A DNA stretch of 64,000 bases from Proteiniclasticum aestuarii (GCF_017368455.1 NZ_JAFNJU010000001.1:186001-250000), one strand, 5' to 3'; counted from the stretch's first letter, positions 42,134 through 51,357 are shown. The notes: generated by a model not told the origin, from the letters alone. A program made the numbers and translations.

Positions 42134-43285
42134 CTATCTTCCGATTTTTCTTTGTCTCATTACAACTTCTTTTACTGTTTCTATGGTCTTTTCGACCTCG
42201 TCTTCCATATTGTATTTACTCAGGGTAAATCTCAGACTGCCTCGGATATATTCCTTTTCTACTCCGATGGCCTGGAGCACATGAGACTCATCGATGGCAC
42301 CAGAGGTGCACGCACTGCCTGATGAAGCTAAAATCCCAGCCAGATCAAGATTCATGAGCAGGGCTTCACCATCCACCCCGGAAAAGGAGATATTCACGTT
42401 GTTCGGAAGCCTGTCTACGCCTTTAGGGCCATTCAGTCTGCTTCCTTCTATCTGCAGAAGCCCCTTTGTGAGCTGATTGCGAAGCGATGTCAGCCTTCCG
42501 TTTTTCTCTTCTTTTTCTGCCATGAGAATTTCCAGTGCTTTGCCCATTCCTACAATTCCAGCCACATTCTCCGTACCGGATCGTCTGCCTCTTTCCTGGT
42601 TTCCGCCATGGATGAGATTCTCAATAACGATTCCGCTTCTGAGATAAAGAAATCCGACTCCTTTTGGACCATGAAACTTATGTGCCGATGCTGAAAGAAA
42701 ATCGATATTCATCTCTTCCACATCAATCTCCACTGCACCCACAGCCTGGACCGCATCTGTATGAAAAAAAGCCCCCATTTCTCTGCAGATCCTTCCAATC
42801 TCTTTCAGCGGAAGAATGGTCCCGATCTCATTATTGGCAGCCATGATGCTTACAAGAACAGTATCCGGTCTGATGGCGCGGCTCAGCTCCGAAAGATCGA
42901 TCTGTCCTGTTTCATCCACATCAAGATAGGTCACTTCATAACCCTGTTTCTCCAGAAACTCCAGCGCATGGAGGGTAGCATGATGCTCGATCCTGGTGGA
43001 AACCAGGTGTCTGCCTTTGCCTTCATTGCCATATACAACACCCTTGATCGCCCAGTTGATTGCTTCACTTCCACCTGAAGTGAAATAGATGTCTTTGGGT
43101 TTTGCGCCCAGAAGCTTCGCTGCTACATCTCTGGTTCTTTTCATGGCTGATTTGTTTTCTCTGGAAAAGGAATAAATCGAGGATGGATTGGAATACTTTT
43201 CCAGATAGTAGGGTTCCATGGCTTTCAGCACATCATAATCCATGAATGTGGTGGCTGCATTATCCAGATATATAAAATCAGTCAT
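42134..43285 (-). CDS. iscS: Cysteine desulfurase (IscS/YrvO type)
   Basis: PLP enzyme that releases sulfur from cysteine, 383 aa. PLP Lys in SASAHKFHGPKG (about 203) and the active-site Cys loop SSGSACTSGAID (about 325), of the short group I type. Between the Rrf2 regulator (8-nt overlap) and mnmA, suggesting sulfur supply for tRNA thiolation. A separate SufS lies at 52.3 kb for Fe-S assembly. Confidence 0.94.
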   Translation of the reverse strand: MTDFIYLDNAATTFMDYDVLKAMEPYYLEKYSNPSSIYSFSRENKSAMKRTRDVAAKLLGAKPKDIYFTSGGSEAINWAIKGVVYGNEGKGRHLVSTRIEHHATLHALEFLEKQGYEVTYLDVDETGQIDLSELSRAIRPDTVLVSIMAANNEIGTILPLKEIGRICREMGAFFHTDAVQAVGAVEIDVEEMNIDFLSASAHKFHGPKGVGFLYLRSGIVIENLIHGGNQERGRRSGTENVAGIVGMGKALEILMAEKEEKNGRLTSLRNQLTKGLLQIEGSRLNGPKGVDRLPNNVNISFSGVDGEALLMNLDLAGILASSGSACTSGAIDESHVLQAIGVEKEYIRGSLRFTLSKYNMEDEVEKTIETVKEVVMRQRKIGR

Positions 43286-43727
43286 TCAGAAATATCCCCT
43301 CTTTGATCGGCGTCGCCTGCATTTTTCTGTAATCATTGAGCATATCCTGCAGAGTTACGCCCGCCATGACCGAATTGATGGAATCTCTTATTTTAGCCCA
43401 CAGCACTCTTGTGGCACAGGCTTCCAGATAATCACACTCATCATTGGTCAGGCAGTCCGAGATCTCCACAGGACCTTCCAGAACATCCATGATTTCCAGC
43501 ACCGTGATCTCTTTGGGCAGTCTGTTCAGGATATACCCACCTTGTGCACCTCTTACGCTTTTAACAAGCTTCGCTCGTCTTAAGGGTGCGAAAAGCTGTT
43601 CCAGATAATATTCTGAGATCCCCTGACGCTCGGAAATACTCTTTATTGAAATCGGATTGTTCCCGTAATGAATCGCCAGATCCATCATCGCTTTGACACC
43701 GTATCTTCCTTTTGTTGATAGTTTCAC
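43278..43727 (-). CDS. iscR: Rrf2-family regulator with IscR-type cysteines
   Basis: Winged-helix regulator, 149 aa. From the GTG start at 43727 (GGAGGTG upstream) the protein begins MKLSTKGRYGVKAMMDLA. Cys92, Cys98 and Cys104 (DCLTNDECDYLEAC) match the spacing and numbering of the [2Fe-2S] ligands of E. coli IscR; the fourth ligand position (His107 in IscR) reads Arg, as I recall for other Gram-positive members. The equivalent Bacillus gene in the same place, cymR, lacks this cluster. An Fe-S or redox-sensing role upstream of iscS is thus likely. The regulon is not visible. Confidence 0.85.
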   Translation of the reverse strand: MKLSTKGRYGVKAMMDLAIHYGNNPISIKSISERQGISEYYLEQLFAPLRRAKLVKSVRGAQGGYILNRLPKEITVLEIMDVLEGPVEISDCLTNDECDYLEACATRVLWAKIRDSINSVMAGVTLQDMLNDYRKMQATPIKEGIFLND

Positions 43728-43798
43728 TTCTACACCTCCAAGGCATTTCATCCATAAATTGTATCAATTCCGAGTGATTGTGTCAACTTTATTGACCC

Positions 43799-45067
43799 TT
43801 ATTCTTCCTTGATCTGTTTCCAGTAGTTCTTTGTGGCATCTTCGTATTTATTGGTTCCAGTGACATAGAACTTTCTGCCTTCCAGTCCTTTAGGCATATA
43901 GTTCTGTTTCACATAGTTATTCTTGTAGCTGTGGGGGTAAAGATACTTCTGCATTCTACCCAGAGATTTGGCTCCTGCATAATGACCGTCTCGCAGATGA
44001 GCCGGAAGCTCCAGAACCGAGGTCGAGTCCACCGTGCTGATTGCCGAATCAATGGCGGTAATGACGGAATTGGACTTCGGCGACGTGGCAAGAAGAATCA
44101 CCGCCTGGGCCAGTACGATGCGCGCTTCCGGCAGCCCCAGAGTAAGGGCCGCATCGGTACAGGCTTTCACAATGGAAATGGCCTGCGGATTGGCTAGCCC
44201 GATGTCCTCTGCTGCAATGACCAGCAGTCTTCTGTTCACGGAAATCAGGTCACCCCCCTTGAGCAGCATGGCCAGATACAGAAGTGCGGCGTTCTCATCA
44301 CTTCCTCTGATGGATTTCTGGAATGCGCTTAGAAGATCATAATGATAATCGCCGTCCATATCGAAATTGATGATTTTCCTCTGCAGCAGAGTCTCCACAT
44401 CTTCCTGACTGATTTCTATACGTTCCTGATTGACCCGGTCTTTGGATAGAAGAAGCAGTTCCAGATTATTGATGGCCTTTCTCATGTCTCCATTGGCAAG
44501 GCTTGCAATGAAGTCCATGGAAACCTTCGAGATCAGTACCTCTTTCAGTCCCTTTTCTTCTTTGTAAAACGTGATGGCACGATTCATGCCGTCGAGAATA
44601 TCCTCAAACTCCAGCGGTTTGAATTCAATGACCATGGCTCTGGAAAGAAGCGCTTTGAATACTGCAAAATGAGGATTCTCCGTGGTGGATCCCACCAGAA
44701 TGATCTTCCCGTTCTCCATGTAATCCAGAAGCACCTGCTGATTTCGTCTGTTGAATAAATGTATTTCATCTATGTAGAGCAGAAGTCCTTTTTGCCCCAT
44801 GAACATATTCAGTTCTTCCAATGCGTTTTTCACGTCTTTCAGTGAATCCGTCGATGCATTGAGACTGATGAACTTCCTGTCCGTCAGGTCTGCCAGCAGT
44901 CTTGCCACAGTGGTCTTTCCGATGCCCGGAGGACCATAGAAGATCATATTCATAAGGCTTCCGCTCTTCACCATGCTGGACAGGATTTTTCCTTCTCCGA
45001 TAAGATGTTTCTGGCCCAATACTTCATTCAGATTTTTAGGCCTCAGTTTACTTGCTAAAGGTTCCAT
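43799..45067 (-). CDS. rarA: Replication-associated recombination ATPase RarA/MgsA
   Basis: AAA+ ATPase of the replication clamp-loader superfamily that acts at stalled forks, 422 aa. Walker A GPPGIGKTTVARL (about 47-59), Walker B LLYIDEIHLF, sensor 1 GSTTENPHF, and the C-terminal tetramerisation domain (HLRDGHYAGAKSLG, LYPHSYKNNYV). The ATG at 45067 fits the GGGTG ribosome site; ATG/GTG at 45076/45079 are alternatives. rarA next to rrf2-iscS-mnmA repeats the Bacillus yrvN-cymR-yrvO-trmU order. Confidence 0.93.
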   Translation of the reverse strand: MEPLASKLRPKNLNEVLGQKHLIGEGKILSSMVKSGSLMNMIFYGPPGIGKTTVARLLADLTDRKFISLNASTDSLKDVKNALEELNMFMGQKGLLLYIDEIHLFNRRNQQVLLDYMENGKIILVGSTTENPHFAVFKALLSRAMVIEFKPLEFEDILDGMNRAITFYKEEKGLKEVLISKVSMDFIASLANGDMRKAINNLELLLLSKDRVNQERIEISQEDVETLLQRKIINFDMDGDYHYDLLSAFQKSIRGSDENAALLYLAMLLKGGDLISVNRRLLVIAAEDIGLANPQAISIVKACTDAALTLGLPEARIVLAQAVILLATSPKSNSVITAIDSAISTVDSTSVLELPAHLRDGHYAGAKSLGRMQKYLYPHSYKNNYVKQNYMPKGLEGRKFYVTGTNKYEDATKNYWKQIKEE

Positions 45068-45088
45068 ATTTTTCATCACCCATCTAAA

Positions 45089-45152
45089 ATTATACCACGT
45101 TTTCCGATTTTTCTTCTTTCAGCTTCTTAAGCTTCTGCAGAGGTGGTATAAT
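45089..45152. promoter_or_regulatory. Back-to-back extended -10 promoters (rarA / 80-aa gene)
   Basis: TGGTATAAT occurs on the minus strand at 45089-45097 (rarA) and on the plus strand at 45144-45152 (gene at 45174). Neither has a good -35. Each leads to a very short leader ending in a GGGTGA-type ribosome site. Confidence 0.55.
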
Positions 45153-45173
45153 GAATCAAGGCAGGGTGATGAC

Positions 45174-45416
45174 ATGGAAACAAAATATATTATTGGACTC
45201 CTTGCAGGAATCTTCATCTACGTTGGAATCGTTTCGGGTCTCTACCTGGTTTACAAGCCGGATATCGAATACCAGAAGGAACGGCGCAGAAAAGCAAAGG
45301 AAGCAAGGCAAAAGGCGTTGGAACTGGCCAAAGAAGCCAGAAAGTTCCAGCAGGAACAGAGTGGGGATCAAGAACAGCCCCAGAAAGAATCCGAAAATAA
45401 GGACAAAGAAACCTGA
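45174..45416 (+). CDS. Small membrane protein with charged coiled tail
   Basis: 80 aa: one N-terminal membrane helix (residues 5-27, YIIGLLAGIFIYVGIVSGLYLVY), then a highly charged helical tail (EYQKERRRKAKEARQKALEL...) ending in Gln/Glu/Lys-rich sequence. Start at 45174 with AGGGTGA 7 nt upstream and a strong extended -10 promoter; a longer in-frame extension to 44973 lies inside rarA and is rejected. Function unknown. Confidence 0.65.
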   Translation: METKYIIGLLAGIFIYVGIVSGLYLVYKPDIEYQKERRRKAKEARQKALELAKEARKFQQEQSGDQEQPQKESENKDKET

Positions 45417-45440
45417 AAGAGCGCATGCGTCTTTCAGGTT
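45410..45440 (+). terminator. First terminator after the 80-aa gene
   Basis: An 11-bp perfect stem (45410-45420 with 45430-45440) around GCGCATGCG; short T tail. Confidence 0.6.
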
Positions 45441-45447
45441 TTCCCTT

Positions 45448-45479
45448 TCAGCCCTAAGGTACCGGGCTGAACGTTATTT
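45448..45479 (+). terminator. Second terminator between convergent genes
   Basis: Stem TTCAGCCC / GGGCTGAA (45448-45455 with 45464-45471), followed by CGTTATTTTTT on the plus strand; overlaps the end of the GH3 gene. Confidence 0.65.
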
Positions 45480-47909
45480 TTTCTCTCGCATCTTCTTCGC
45501 AGCTTTCAGAAACTCCCCGTTGGCAATATGAACGATGGATTCCCCAAGATACTTCGGCATCTTGTCCGGAGAAAGCAAAGACAGCCTTTTGATGGGGGTA
45601 TGCATGAACATGGAATAGACCACCTTATAGGCACTGTCATTTTCATCCTTAACCCCTGTGGCACCAGTCAGCACCCTCTTCAGTATCCTCATGACTATTC
45701 TCATCTGTAGGGCATCCTTCATCTCATAGAGTGTATCATCTACTGTGTAAGGCTTTCCACTCTGTTTTTTCCCGACCCATGTTCCCTTCAGCCTTTCAAA
45801 GTCTCTTCTCGACGGTTTTTCTACCGGTTTCCTGTAATATTCCGGAACGGGTTCCTTATCAGGATGGATGCCTATGGAATTTATTTCTGCCATCAATCGG
45901 AGATCCCGAGAAGAAGATCCGATATGAATGCGGTAGCCTCCCTCATAAAGCACCTCTTTCTCGAGGTTCAGATCATATTCACAGAAATCCTCTGTTCGAA
46001 GCCTGATCTCTATGTTCCTCTCTTCTCCTGGTTTCAAGGAAATCTTTCTGAACCCCTTCAGGGACTTCTTCACAACATATCCTTCCTGATTCACTCGCTC
46101 CAGATAGAGCTGGGCAGTTTCCTTCCCTTCCACTGGTCCTGTGTTTCGGAGTCTGAACGAAACAATCACCTCATCCTCTTCCTCCATCCTGATTTCTTTT
46201 CGTGAAAGAGAAAGATCCTGGTACTGAAATGATGTATAGGAGAGTCCATGTCCGAAAGGAAAGAGAACTTCCTTCTCTGCCTTGTCGAAGTATCTGTACC
46301 CGACATAGATTCCTTCCCTGTATTCAACCTCATAATTATCTACGCCGAATATTTCTGATGTCGCATGATCTTCGTAACGAAACGGTATCGTTTCAGGAAG
46401 TTTGCCGCTGGGACTGTATTCTCCGAAGAGAAGATCCACTGCCGCTTCTCCTCCCGCCTGTCCAGGAAGATAGAGATTGAAGATCGCCGACACCGAATCA
46501 GCCCAGGGCATCTCCACTGGAGCACCTGCATAGAGCAGCACGACGACTTTCCTGCTCCTCTTCGTGAGCTTCAGAATCAGATCATCCTGCTGCTTCGGAA
46601 GCCTCATATGCGCTCTGTCAAACCCCTCTGATTCATACTCGTCAGGAAGGCCGGCAGCCACCAGAATGATGTCATCCTCTTCTATGGCTGACAGAATCTC
46701 CTCCTGCAGACCTTCATCCGGAACCCCATCTGTCAATGCGTACCCTTGATAATACTTGTAGGGGATATGACGCCCATCCAGCCCTTCCAGAAGCGATGTC
46801 ACTTTGTAGGGATTGATATGAGAACTTCCTGCCCCCTGATATCTGGGCTTTTCCGCCAGGACACCTGTGACGAGGATTCTTGCCTTATTTTCTTTTTTCA
46901 GAGGAAGGATGCCTTCTTCATTTTTCAAAAGCACCATGGACTCCCTGGCAACTCTTCTTGCCAGTTCATGGTGCTTTTCCCGATCCACGGATTCTTTATC
47001 CAGAGGACCATATTCTGACAGCATTTCCTCTCTGCTGTTTCGGGTTCTGAATATAAGCTCCAGTATGCGGTCTACAGACTGGTCCAGGACCATGACATCC
47101 ATTTTCTCTGTGCGTATGGCTTCTTTTACTTCTTCATCGAAATACACGGCTCCTCCGGGCATTTCCAGGTCAAGTCCTGCCTGTAGAGACTTCACCTTGT
47201 CATTCATGGCACCCCAGTCTGTCACGAGGACTCCTTCAAATCCGAATCTCTTTCTCAGCACATCGCCTAAGAGATACGGATGTTCGCAGGCATAGATGCC
47301 ATCGATGAGATTGTAGGATGCCATGACAGTATAAGGCTTCGCAGCCTTCACAGGTCCTTCAAATGCCTTGAGATAAATATCATGCATGGTCTTTCTGTCT
47401 GCCAGGCTGTCCGACTTCATTCTGTTGCTTTCCTGATTGTTCATGGCGAAATGCTTCAGGCTGGTTCCGACCCCCATGCTCTGGACGCCTCTGATCCACG
47501 CAGTGGCAAGTCTTGAAGAAAGACACGGATCCTCCGAGAAGTACTCGAAATTTCTGCCGCACAGAGGATTTCTCTTGATGTTGACTCCTGGTCCCAGCAC
47601 AACCTGCACATTCTGGCACAGCGCTTCATATCCTATGGCTTTGCCCATTTCATGAAGCAGATCTTCGTCGAAGGATGCTGCGGTAAGGCATGCCAATGGA
47701 AAACAGGTGGCAGGATTACTGTCATTGATGCCCAGATGATCCTGGCCTTCCTCCTGATGCCTCAATCCATGAGGGCCATCGCTGACCGTGATTTTTGGAA
47801 TCTCCAGATGCTTCATTTCCACGGTTCTCCAGTTGTCTTTTCCTGAAGTAAGTCTGATCTTCTCTTCTAAAGTCATGCTGCTGATGAGACTCTGATATTT
47901 CAGCACCAT
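45474..47909 (-). CDS. Glycoside hydrolase family 3 (beta-glucosidase-like)
   Basis: Cytoplasmic retaining glycosidase, about 811 aa, no signal peptide. N-terminal TIM barrel (1-290) with ISDGPHGLR-type motif, GPGVNIKRNPLCGRNFEYFSED and the nucleophile Asp in GVLVTDWGAMND (about 231); alpha/beta sandwich (about 320-540, VLLKNEEGILPL, SHINPYK); C-terminal fibronectin-III-like domain (about 590-660, GPVEGKETAQLYLERV); a 110-residue extension ends the protein. Beta-glucoside specificity is the commonest for this layout, but xylosidase or other activity is possible. The ATG at 47909 follows GGGGGGTG. No transporter or PTS gene is adjacent. Confidence 0.9.
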   Translation of the reverse strand: MVLKYQSLISSMTLEEKIRLTSGKDNWRTVEMKHLEIPKITVSDGPHGLRHQEEGQDHLGINDSNPATCFPLACLTAASFDEDLLHEMGKAIGYEALCQNVQVVLGPGVNIKRNPLCGRNFEYFSEDPCLSSRLATAWIRGVQSMGVGTSLKHFAMNNQESNRMKSDSLADRKTMHDIYLKAFEGPVKAAKPYTVMASYNLIDGIYACEHPYLLGDVLRKRFGFEGVLVTDWGAMNDKVKSLQAGLDLEMPGGAVYFDEEVKEAIRTEKMDVMVLDQSVDRILELIFRTRNSREEMLSEYGPLDKESVDREKHHELARRVARESMVLLKNEEGILPLKKENKARILVTGVLAEKPRYQGAGSSHINPYKVTSLLEGLDGRHIPYKYYQGYALTDGVPDEGLQEEILSAIEEDDIILVAAGLPDEYESEGFDRAHMRLPKQQDDLILKLTKRSRKVVVLLYAGAPVEMPWADSVSAIFNLYLPGQAGGEAAVDLLFGEYSPSGKLPETIPFRYEDHATSEIFGVDNYEVEYREGIYVGYRYFDKAEKEVLFPFGHGLSYTSFQYQDLSLSRKEIRMEEEDEVIVSFRLRNTGPVEGKETAQLYLERVNQEGYVVKKSLKGFRKISLKPGEERNIEIRLRTEDFCEYDLNLEKEVLYEGGYRIHIGSSSRDLRLMAEINSIGIHPDKEPVPEYYRKPVEKPSRRDFERLKGTWVGKKQSGKPYTVDDTLYEMKDALQMRIVMRILKRVLTGATGVKDENDSAYKVVYSMFMHTPIKRLSLLSPDKMPKYLGESIVHIANGEFLKAAKKMREKK

Positions 47910-47939
47910 TTTCACCCCCCACTATTTTTGATCTTTACT

Positions 47940-48719
47940 TTATTCCTGCTCTTCATTCAGTCTTTCCTGAAGTTCATCCAGAGGCAGCTGTCCAGGTGCT
48001 GAAGGATTATGAACCGGCGCAAAAGTGACGCTGCTCATAGATTTCTTCCTGTCGTATCTCGACTTCTTACCCAGGTCCCCCATGGAAAGCGCAATATGAG
48101 GAATGGCGAGAGACTTCGCTGTCCTGAAAGAAGCCTTCATAAGTCGATCCAGATCACTCTCCACCACTGCAGCCACAGCAATCTTAGCCAGATCCGCGCC
48201 AAGTTTCTCCTGGGTTCTGAAGATTCGCAGCAGCTGCTCCTCATCCGGGGTAGTACTAAAATCATGCCAAGAGAGCAGCACTTTCATCCCTTTACCCTTC
48301 GCCTCTTTCACAAGGCTGAAGTATGCATCCAGATTCTCTTCATTCTGTGCATTCCGGAACCAGTACATCTCAATATCCATAATGTCAGCTAGATTCTGCT
48401 CCACTATTTCTCTGCGTATTCTGTATAGCTCTTTCGGTTCCAGCGACGTCTGCCCCCCCTCTTCTTTCCATCGATAGGTGAAGATCAGAGGTTTTTCAGG
48501 AAATGCTTCTTTAATCAGTCTCAGGCCTGCTTCTATCTCTTCAGATAGTCTGCTTGTCAGAAGCAGATAATCCGCTCTCCATTCAATGATACGGAACACT
48601 CTTCCCTTGAGGCTATACAGATCCTTTCTCAGTTCGTCCACTGTACCCGGGGTCAACGTAATGCATACGTTGAAGGCCCCATCATCGAAAAGGACGTCTC
48701 CAATCTTGAGAGGCTTCAT
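47940..48719 (-). CDS. aroD: Type I 3-dehydroquinate dehydratase
   Basis: Third step of the shikimate pathway, 259 aa. Schiff-base chemistry residues are visible: Glu in EWRADYL (about 47), His in SWHDFSTT (about 150) and Lys in DLAKIAV (about 178). The C-terminal loop FAPVHNPSAPGQLPLDEL closes over the active site. Its ATG overlaps no upstream gene; its start overlaps the end of the histidine-phosphatase gene (ATGA), implying coupling. Confidence 0.95.
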   Translation of the reverse strand: MKPLKIGDVLFDDGAFNVCITLTPGTVDELRKDLYSLKGRVFRIIEWRADYLLLTSRLSEEIEAGLRLIKEAFPEKPLIFTYRWKEEGGQTSLEPKELYRIRREIVEQNLADIMDIEMYWFRNAQNEENLDAYFSLVKEAKGKGMKVLLSWHDFSTTPDEEQLLRIFRTQEKLGADLAKIAVAAVVESDLDRLMKASFRTAKSLAIPHIALSMGDLGKKSRYDRKKSMSSVTFAPVHNPSAPGQLPLDELQERLNEEQE

Positions 48720-49348
48720 ACTTCCCTGTCCCCACCTTCATCATAATAATCGTCGATGTTATAGAGTGCATCAAAAACAAATCGGTCACGATACTTTTTC
48801 AGTCTCATGATGGAGCAGTTATGGATTTCGATGTTGAAAAACGAATCCGCATCATGCATGAACACATGAGAAAAAATAGTCTTCATGGTCCCGCCATGAC
48901 AGACCACAAGTACACGCTCGCCATTGGTATAGTTCTTCTCCAGATCCTCCAGAAAAGAAGCGATCCTCTTTTGAAATGTGAAGTGGCTTTCACCACCGCC
49001 CGGCTTATAATGAAGCCAGTTCTCATTCCATTCCACAAAAAGATCCGGGTTTTCCTTGTGGAGCATATGATACTCCACCCCTTCCAGATCGCCCAGATGC
49101 CTCTCATCCAGTCTATTGTCCGAAGTGGCTTCATCTAGACTGTACCCCATATTTTCCAATGTTTCCTGTGCTCTGGTCAATGAGGAGACGAAGACCGCAT
49201 CTGGTGCAAACCTCATTTTCTCAATGATCTTTCCTGCTTTTCGCGCCTGTATTTTTCCTTTATCCGTCAGTCTGTAATCACTAGAGCCATACATGAGCTC
49301 CAGCACATTGGCTTCTGATTCGCCATGGCGTACAAAAAGTACTTCCAA
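48716..49348 (-). CDS. Histidine phosphatase (phosphoglycerate mutase-like)
   Basis: 210 aa. The start is TTG at 49348, 7 nt after AGGAGG, giving MEVLFVRHGESEAN; longer in-frame starts would put that ribosome site inside the gene. The phospho-acceptor His is in RHGES, with RLDERHLGDLEG and the second His in VVCHGGTMK (about 155). Substrate not predictable (cobalamin-type, sugar phosphate or phosphoprotein). Coupled to aroD. Confidence 0.88.
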   Translation of the reverse strand: MEVLFVRHGESEANVLELMYGSSDYRLTDKGKIQARKAGKIIEKMRFAPDAVFVSSLTRAQETLENMGYSLDEATSDNRLDERHLGDLEGVEYHMLHKENPDLFVEWNENWLHYKPGGGESHFTFQKRIASFLEDLEKNYTNGERVLVVCHGGTMKTIFSHVFMHDADSFFNIEIHNCSIMRLKKYRDRFVFDALYNIDDYYDEGGDREV

Positions 49349-49373
49349 ATAAATCCCTCCTGCTATAAGAATA

Positions 49374-49393
49374 GGGAAAAGCGAGCTTTTCCC
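49374..49393 (-). terminator. Weak hairpin after the MarR gene
   Basis: GGGAAAAG-CGAG-CTTTTCCC stem-loop (49374-49381 with 49386-49393), 11 bases after the MarR stop, with only a short T-rich tail (TATTCTTA). Confidence 0.4.
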
Positions 49394-49403
49394 CATTTAA
49401 CTT

Positions 49404-49883
49404 TTATTCTTTTACTGCGTGGTATTTTTCGTCAAAAAATCCGATGAGTTTTTCCAGTGCCTGTATCAGTATGGATTCTTCTTCCGGATTCAACGTATCA
49501 ATAACACTGGTGATCATATCCTGATGGAACGCATCATGCATTTTCTTAGCTCCCAGACCTTTATCCGTCAGTTCCACAAGAACGACTCGCTTGTCTTCTT
49601 CTGTTCTTTTTCTCACCAGATATCCTTTCTTGATCAGCTTGTCGACACCGGTAGTCAGTGTACCCATGGTGACATTCAGATCCCTGGAGATTTCAGTCAT
49701 GGTTCTGGGCCTCTCATCACCCACTGCATGGATTGTATGCATCTCAGTGATGGTCAGATCACTCCCATTATCACGAAGCGACTTTTCTTCAATCTCTAAA
49801 ATATCATGGAATAGATTCACTAAAAGTTCATTCAGTATTATCTTGCTCTGGTTAATATGCTCCACCTTCTTCCTGTTTATCAA
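49404..49883 (-). CDS. MarR-family transcription regulator
   Basis: Dimeric winged-helix regulator, 159 aa, with the pattern LTITEMHTIHAVG, TMTEISRDLNVTMGTLTTGVDKLIKKGYLVRKRTEEDKRVV (wing and recognition helices). Of the SarA/FabT-like length. Just 3 bases downstream of the PHP gene. Targets unknown; with no lipid genes here, a FabT role is not supported. Confidence 0.88.
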   Translation of the reverse strand: MINRKKVEHINQSKIILNELLVNLFHDILEIEEKSLRDNGSDLTITEMHTIHAVGDERPRTMTEISRDLNVTMGTLTTGVDKLIKKGYLVRKRTEEDKRVVLVELTDKGLGAKKMHDAFHQDMITSVIDTLNPEEESILIQALEKLIGFFDEKYHAVKE

Positions 49884-49886
49884 TGA

Positions 49887-50660
49887 TTATCGGTCACATA
49901 GGACTCTCTTTCTATTTTTATAATAGCAGATATCCAGTCCGATATCATCAGCAAGTTTGATGGCTTCGTCAAAATTTCTTCCAATGTCTTCTGCCACATG
50001 GGCATCAGAAGCCAGAGTCACATACCTTCCACCATTCTCATAATATCCTTTATAGATGCTTCTGAACGAATGATACACATCTCCCACCAGAGGCCTCTTG
50101 AGATTGATCTCCAGTGTCACATCTTCTTTCACCATGGTTTTAAACAGTGCGCTGAATTCCTTCTCATAATCCTCATATCGAAGCTCCGAGAATCCTGAGT
50201 ATCGGGTGGGATAGTCAAAATGCGCCAGAGAGTCGATGAAGGGGCTATCCTGAATCATTTCTTTCGCATAGCCAATGTATGTCCTGTAGAATGCTCTTTC
50301 ATCCTGCTCTCTGAAATATTTTCTAGATGAGAGATTGATGCCATCCATGGTATGCATCGAGCCTATGACCATATCAAAATCATACTGTTCCTGTATTTTT
50401 CTGATTTTATCCGTGTATCTCCTGTCAAGACCAAGCTCGATACCCATAAGATAGGTATCACTTCGATATTTCTCATATCTTCTGAAATATTCATCCACGT
50501 CGAAATCGATGGGAAATCCACCCACTTCCAAATAATTCAGATCTTTATGTTCCGTTGTGATCACACCCAGATTCCTAAGATCTGCTTCCTCCAGAATCCG
50601 CGTGATCTTTTCACTGGAATCAAATGAAAGTTCCGTGTGCATATGTGTATCAAAAATCAT
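49887..50660 (-). CDS. PHP-domain phosphoesterase (HisK-like)
   Basis: Metal-dependent phosphatase fold, 257 aa. Metal ligands: DTHMHTELSFDS at the N-terminus, TEHKDLNY, GIELGL, SMHTMDG, and SDAHVAEDIG near the end. The set matches histidinol-phosphatase-type PHP proteins; no other his genes are nearby, so the substrate is uncertain. ATG preceded by GGAAGATATACAG (weak SD). Confidence 0.82.
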   Translation of the reverse strand: MIFDTHMHTELSFDSSEKITRILEEADLRNLGVITTEHKDLNYLEVGGFPIDFDVDEYFRRYEKYRSDTYLMGIELGLDRRYTDKIRKIQEQYDFDMVIGSMHTMDGINLSSRKYFREQDERAFYRTYIGYAKEMIQDSPFIDSLAHFDYPTRYSGFSELRYEDYEKEFSALFKTMVKEDVTLEINLKRPLVGDVYHSFRSIYKGYYENGGRYVTLASDAHVAEDIGRNFDEAIKLADDIGLDICYYKNRKRVLCDR

Positions 50661-50710
50661 CTGTATATCTTCCTTTTTCCTGTCATCTTTAGTTCTTTCA
50701 GGTATTTCTC

Positions 50711-51220
50711 CTAGAGATCATCCTTTGTGTAAGAGGTGATGATTTCTCCATAGAATATTTCATGGTAGTCTCCATCCATATAGCTTGTCACATCCACATC
50801 TCCACGTAGCATCTTAGGATCTACTTTGTGATTGTAGATGATCTTGCATTCATAGAAAATATTGGCTTCTTTGACCACTGGTGTATCCATGGTTTTCGCC
50901 TTATATTGCGTCAGGTTCGCCTCTTCCCACTTGTTTGTATCTCTGCCGGAGAGACTGCCCACTTTATTCAGGGCTTTTTTCATTGTCGAGGTCGTAGGTA
51001 TGGACACCGTGAACTCATCATTATCCTGTAAGAGTTCATGATTGTGTCTTGAACTTCTCACAAGAATTGTGAATACGGGGCGTCCCCATTCAAAACCTAT
51101 ATTTCCCCAGCTGATTGTGCTTACATTGACTTCGTCACCTTTTTTTACTGTAAGAAAAGCGCCCTGTCTATGCAGATATTTGATGCTCTTGTCCAGATAC
51201 CTTATAAATTCTACTGCCAT
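50711..51220 (-). CDS. Flavin reductase-like FMN-binding protein
   Basis: 169 aa. The ATG at 51220 follows GGAGGG and gives MAVEFIRYLDKS; an in-frame start at 51244 overlaps that site. The split-barrel flavin-binding pattern is visible (VNVSTISWGNIGFEWGRPVFTILVRSSRHNHELL, then SLSGRDTNKWEE). Likely NAD(P)H-flavin oxidoreductase or a related redox protein of anaerobes; partners unknown. Confidence 0.85.
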   Translation of the reverse strand: MAVEFIRYLDKSIKYLHRQGAFLTVKKGDEVNVSTISWGNIGFEWGRPVFTILVRSSRHNHELLQDNDEFTVSIPTTSTMKKALNKVGSLSGRDTNKWEEANLTQYKAKTMDTPVVKEANIFYECKIIYNHKVDPKMLRGDVDVTSYMDGDYHEIFYGEIITSYTKDDL

Positions 51221-51357
51221 AATTCTATTCCCTCCAAATTTCATTCTGTCTCCATTATACAGTATAGGCTAATCAATTGTATAAAATTTATAATTATTAA
51301 TAAAAAATCTACAATTCTTATGAAGTTTTCCTATGACTCTGCAATGGTCCTATTTCT

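Noticed and set aside
44973-45173. N-terminal extension of the 80-aa membrane protein
   Set aside because: Lies inside rarA on the other strand, lacks a ribosome site and precedes the promoter at 45144-45152.
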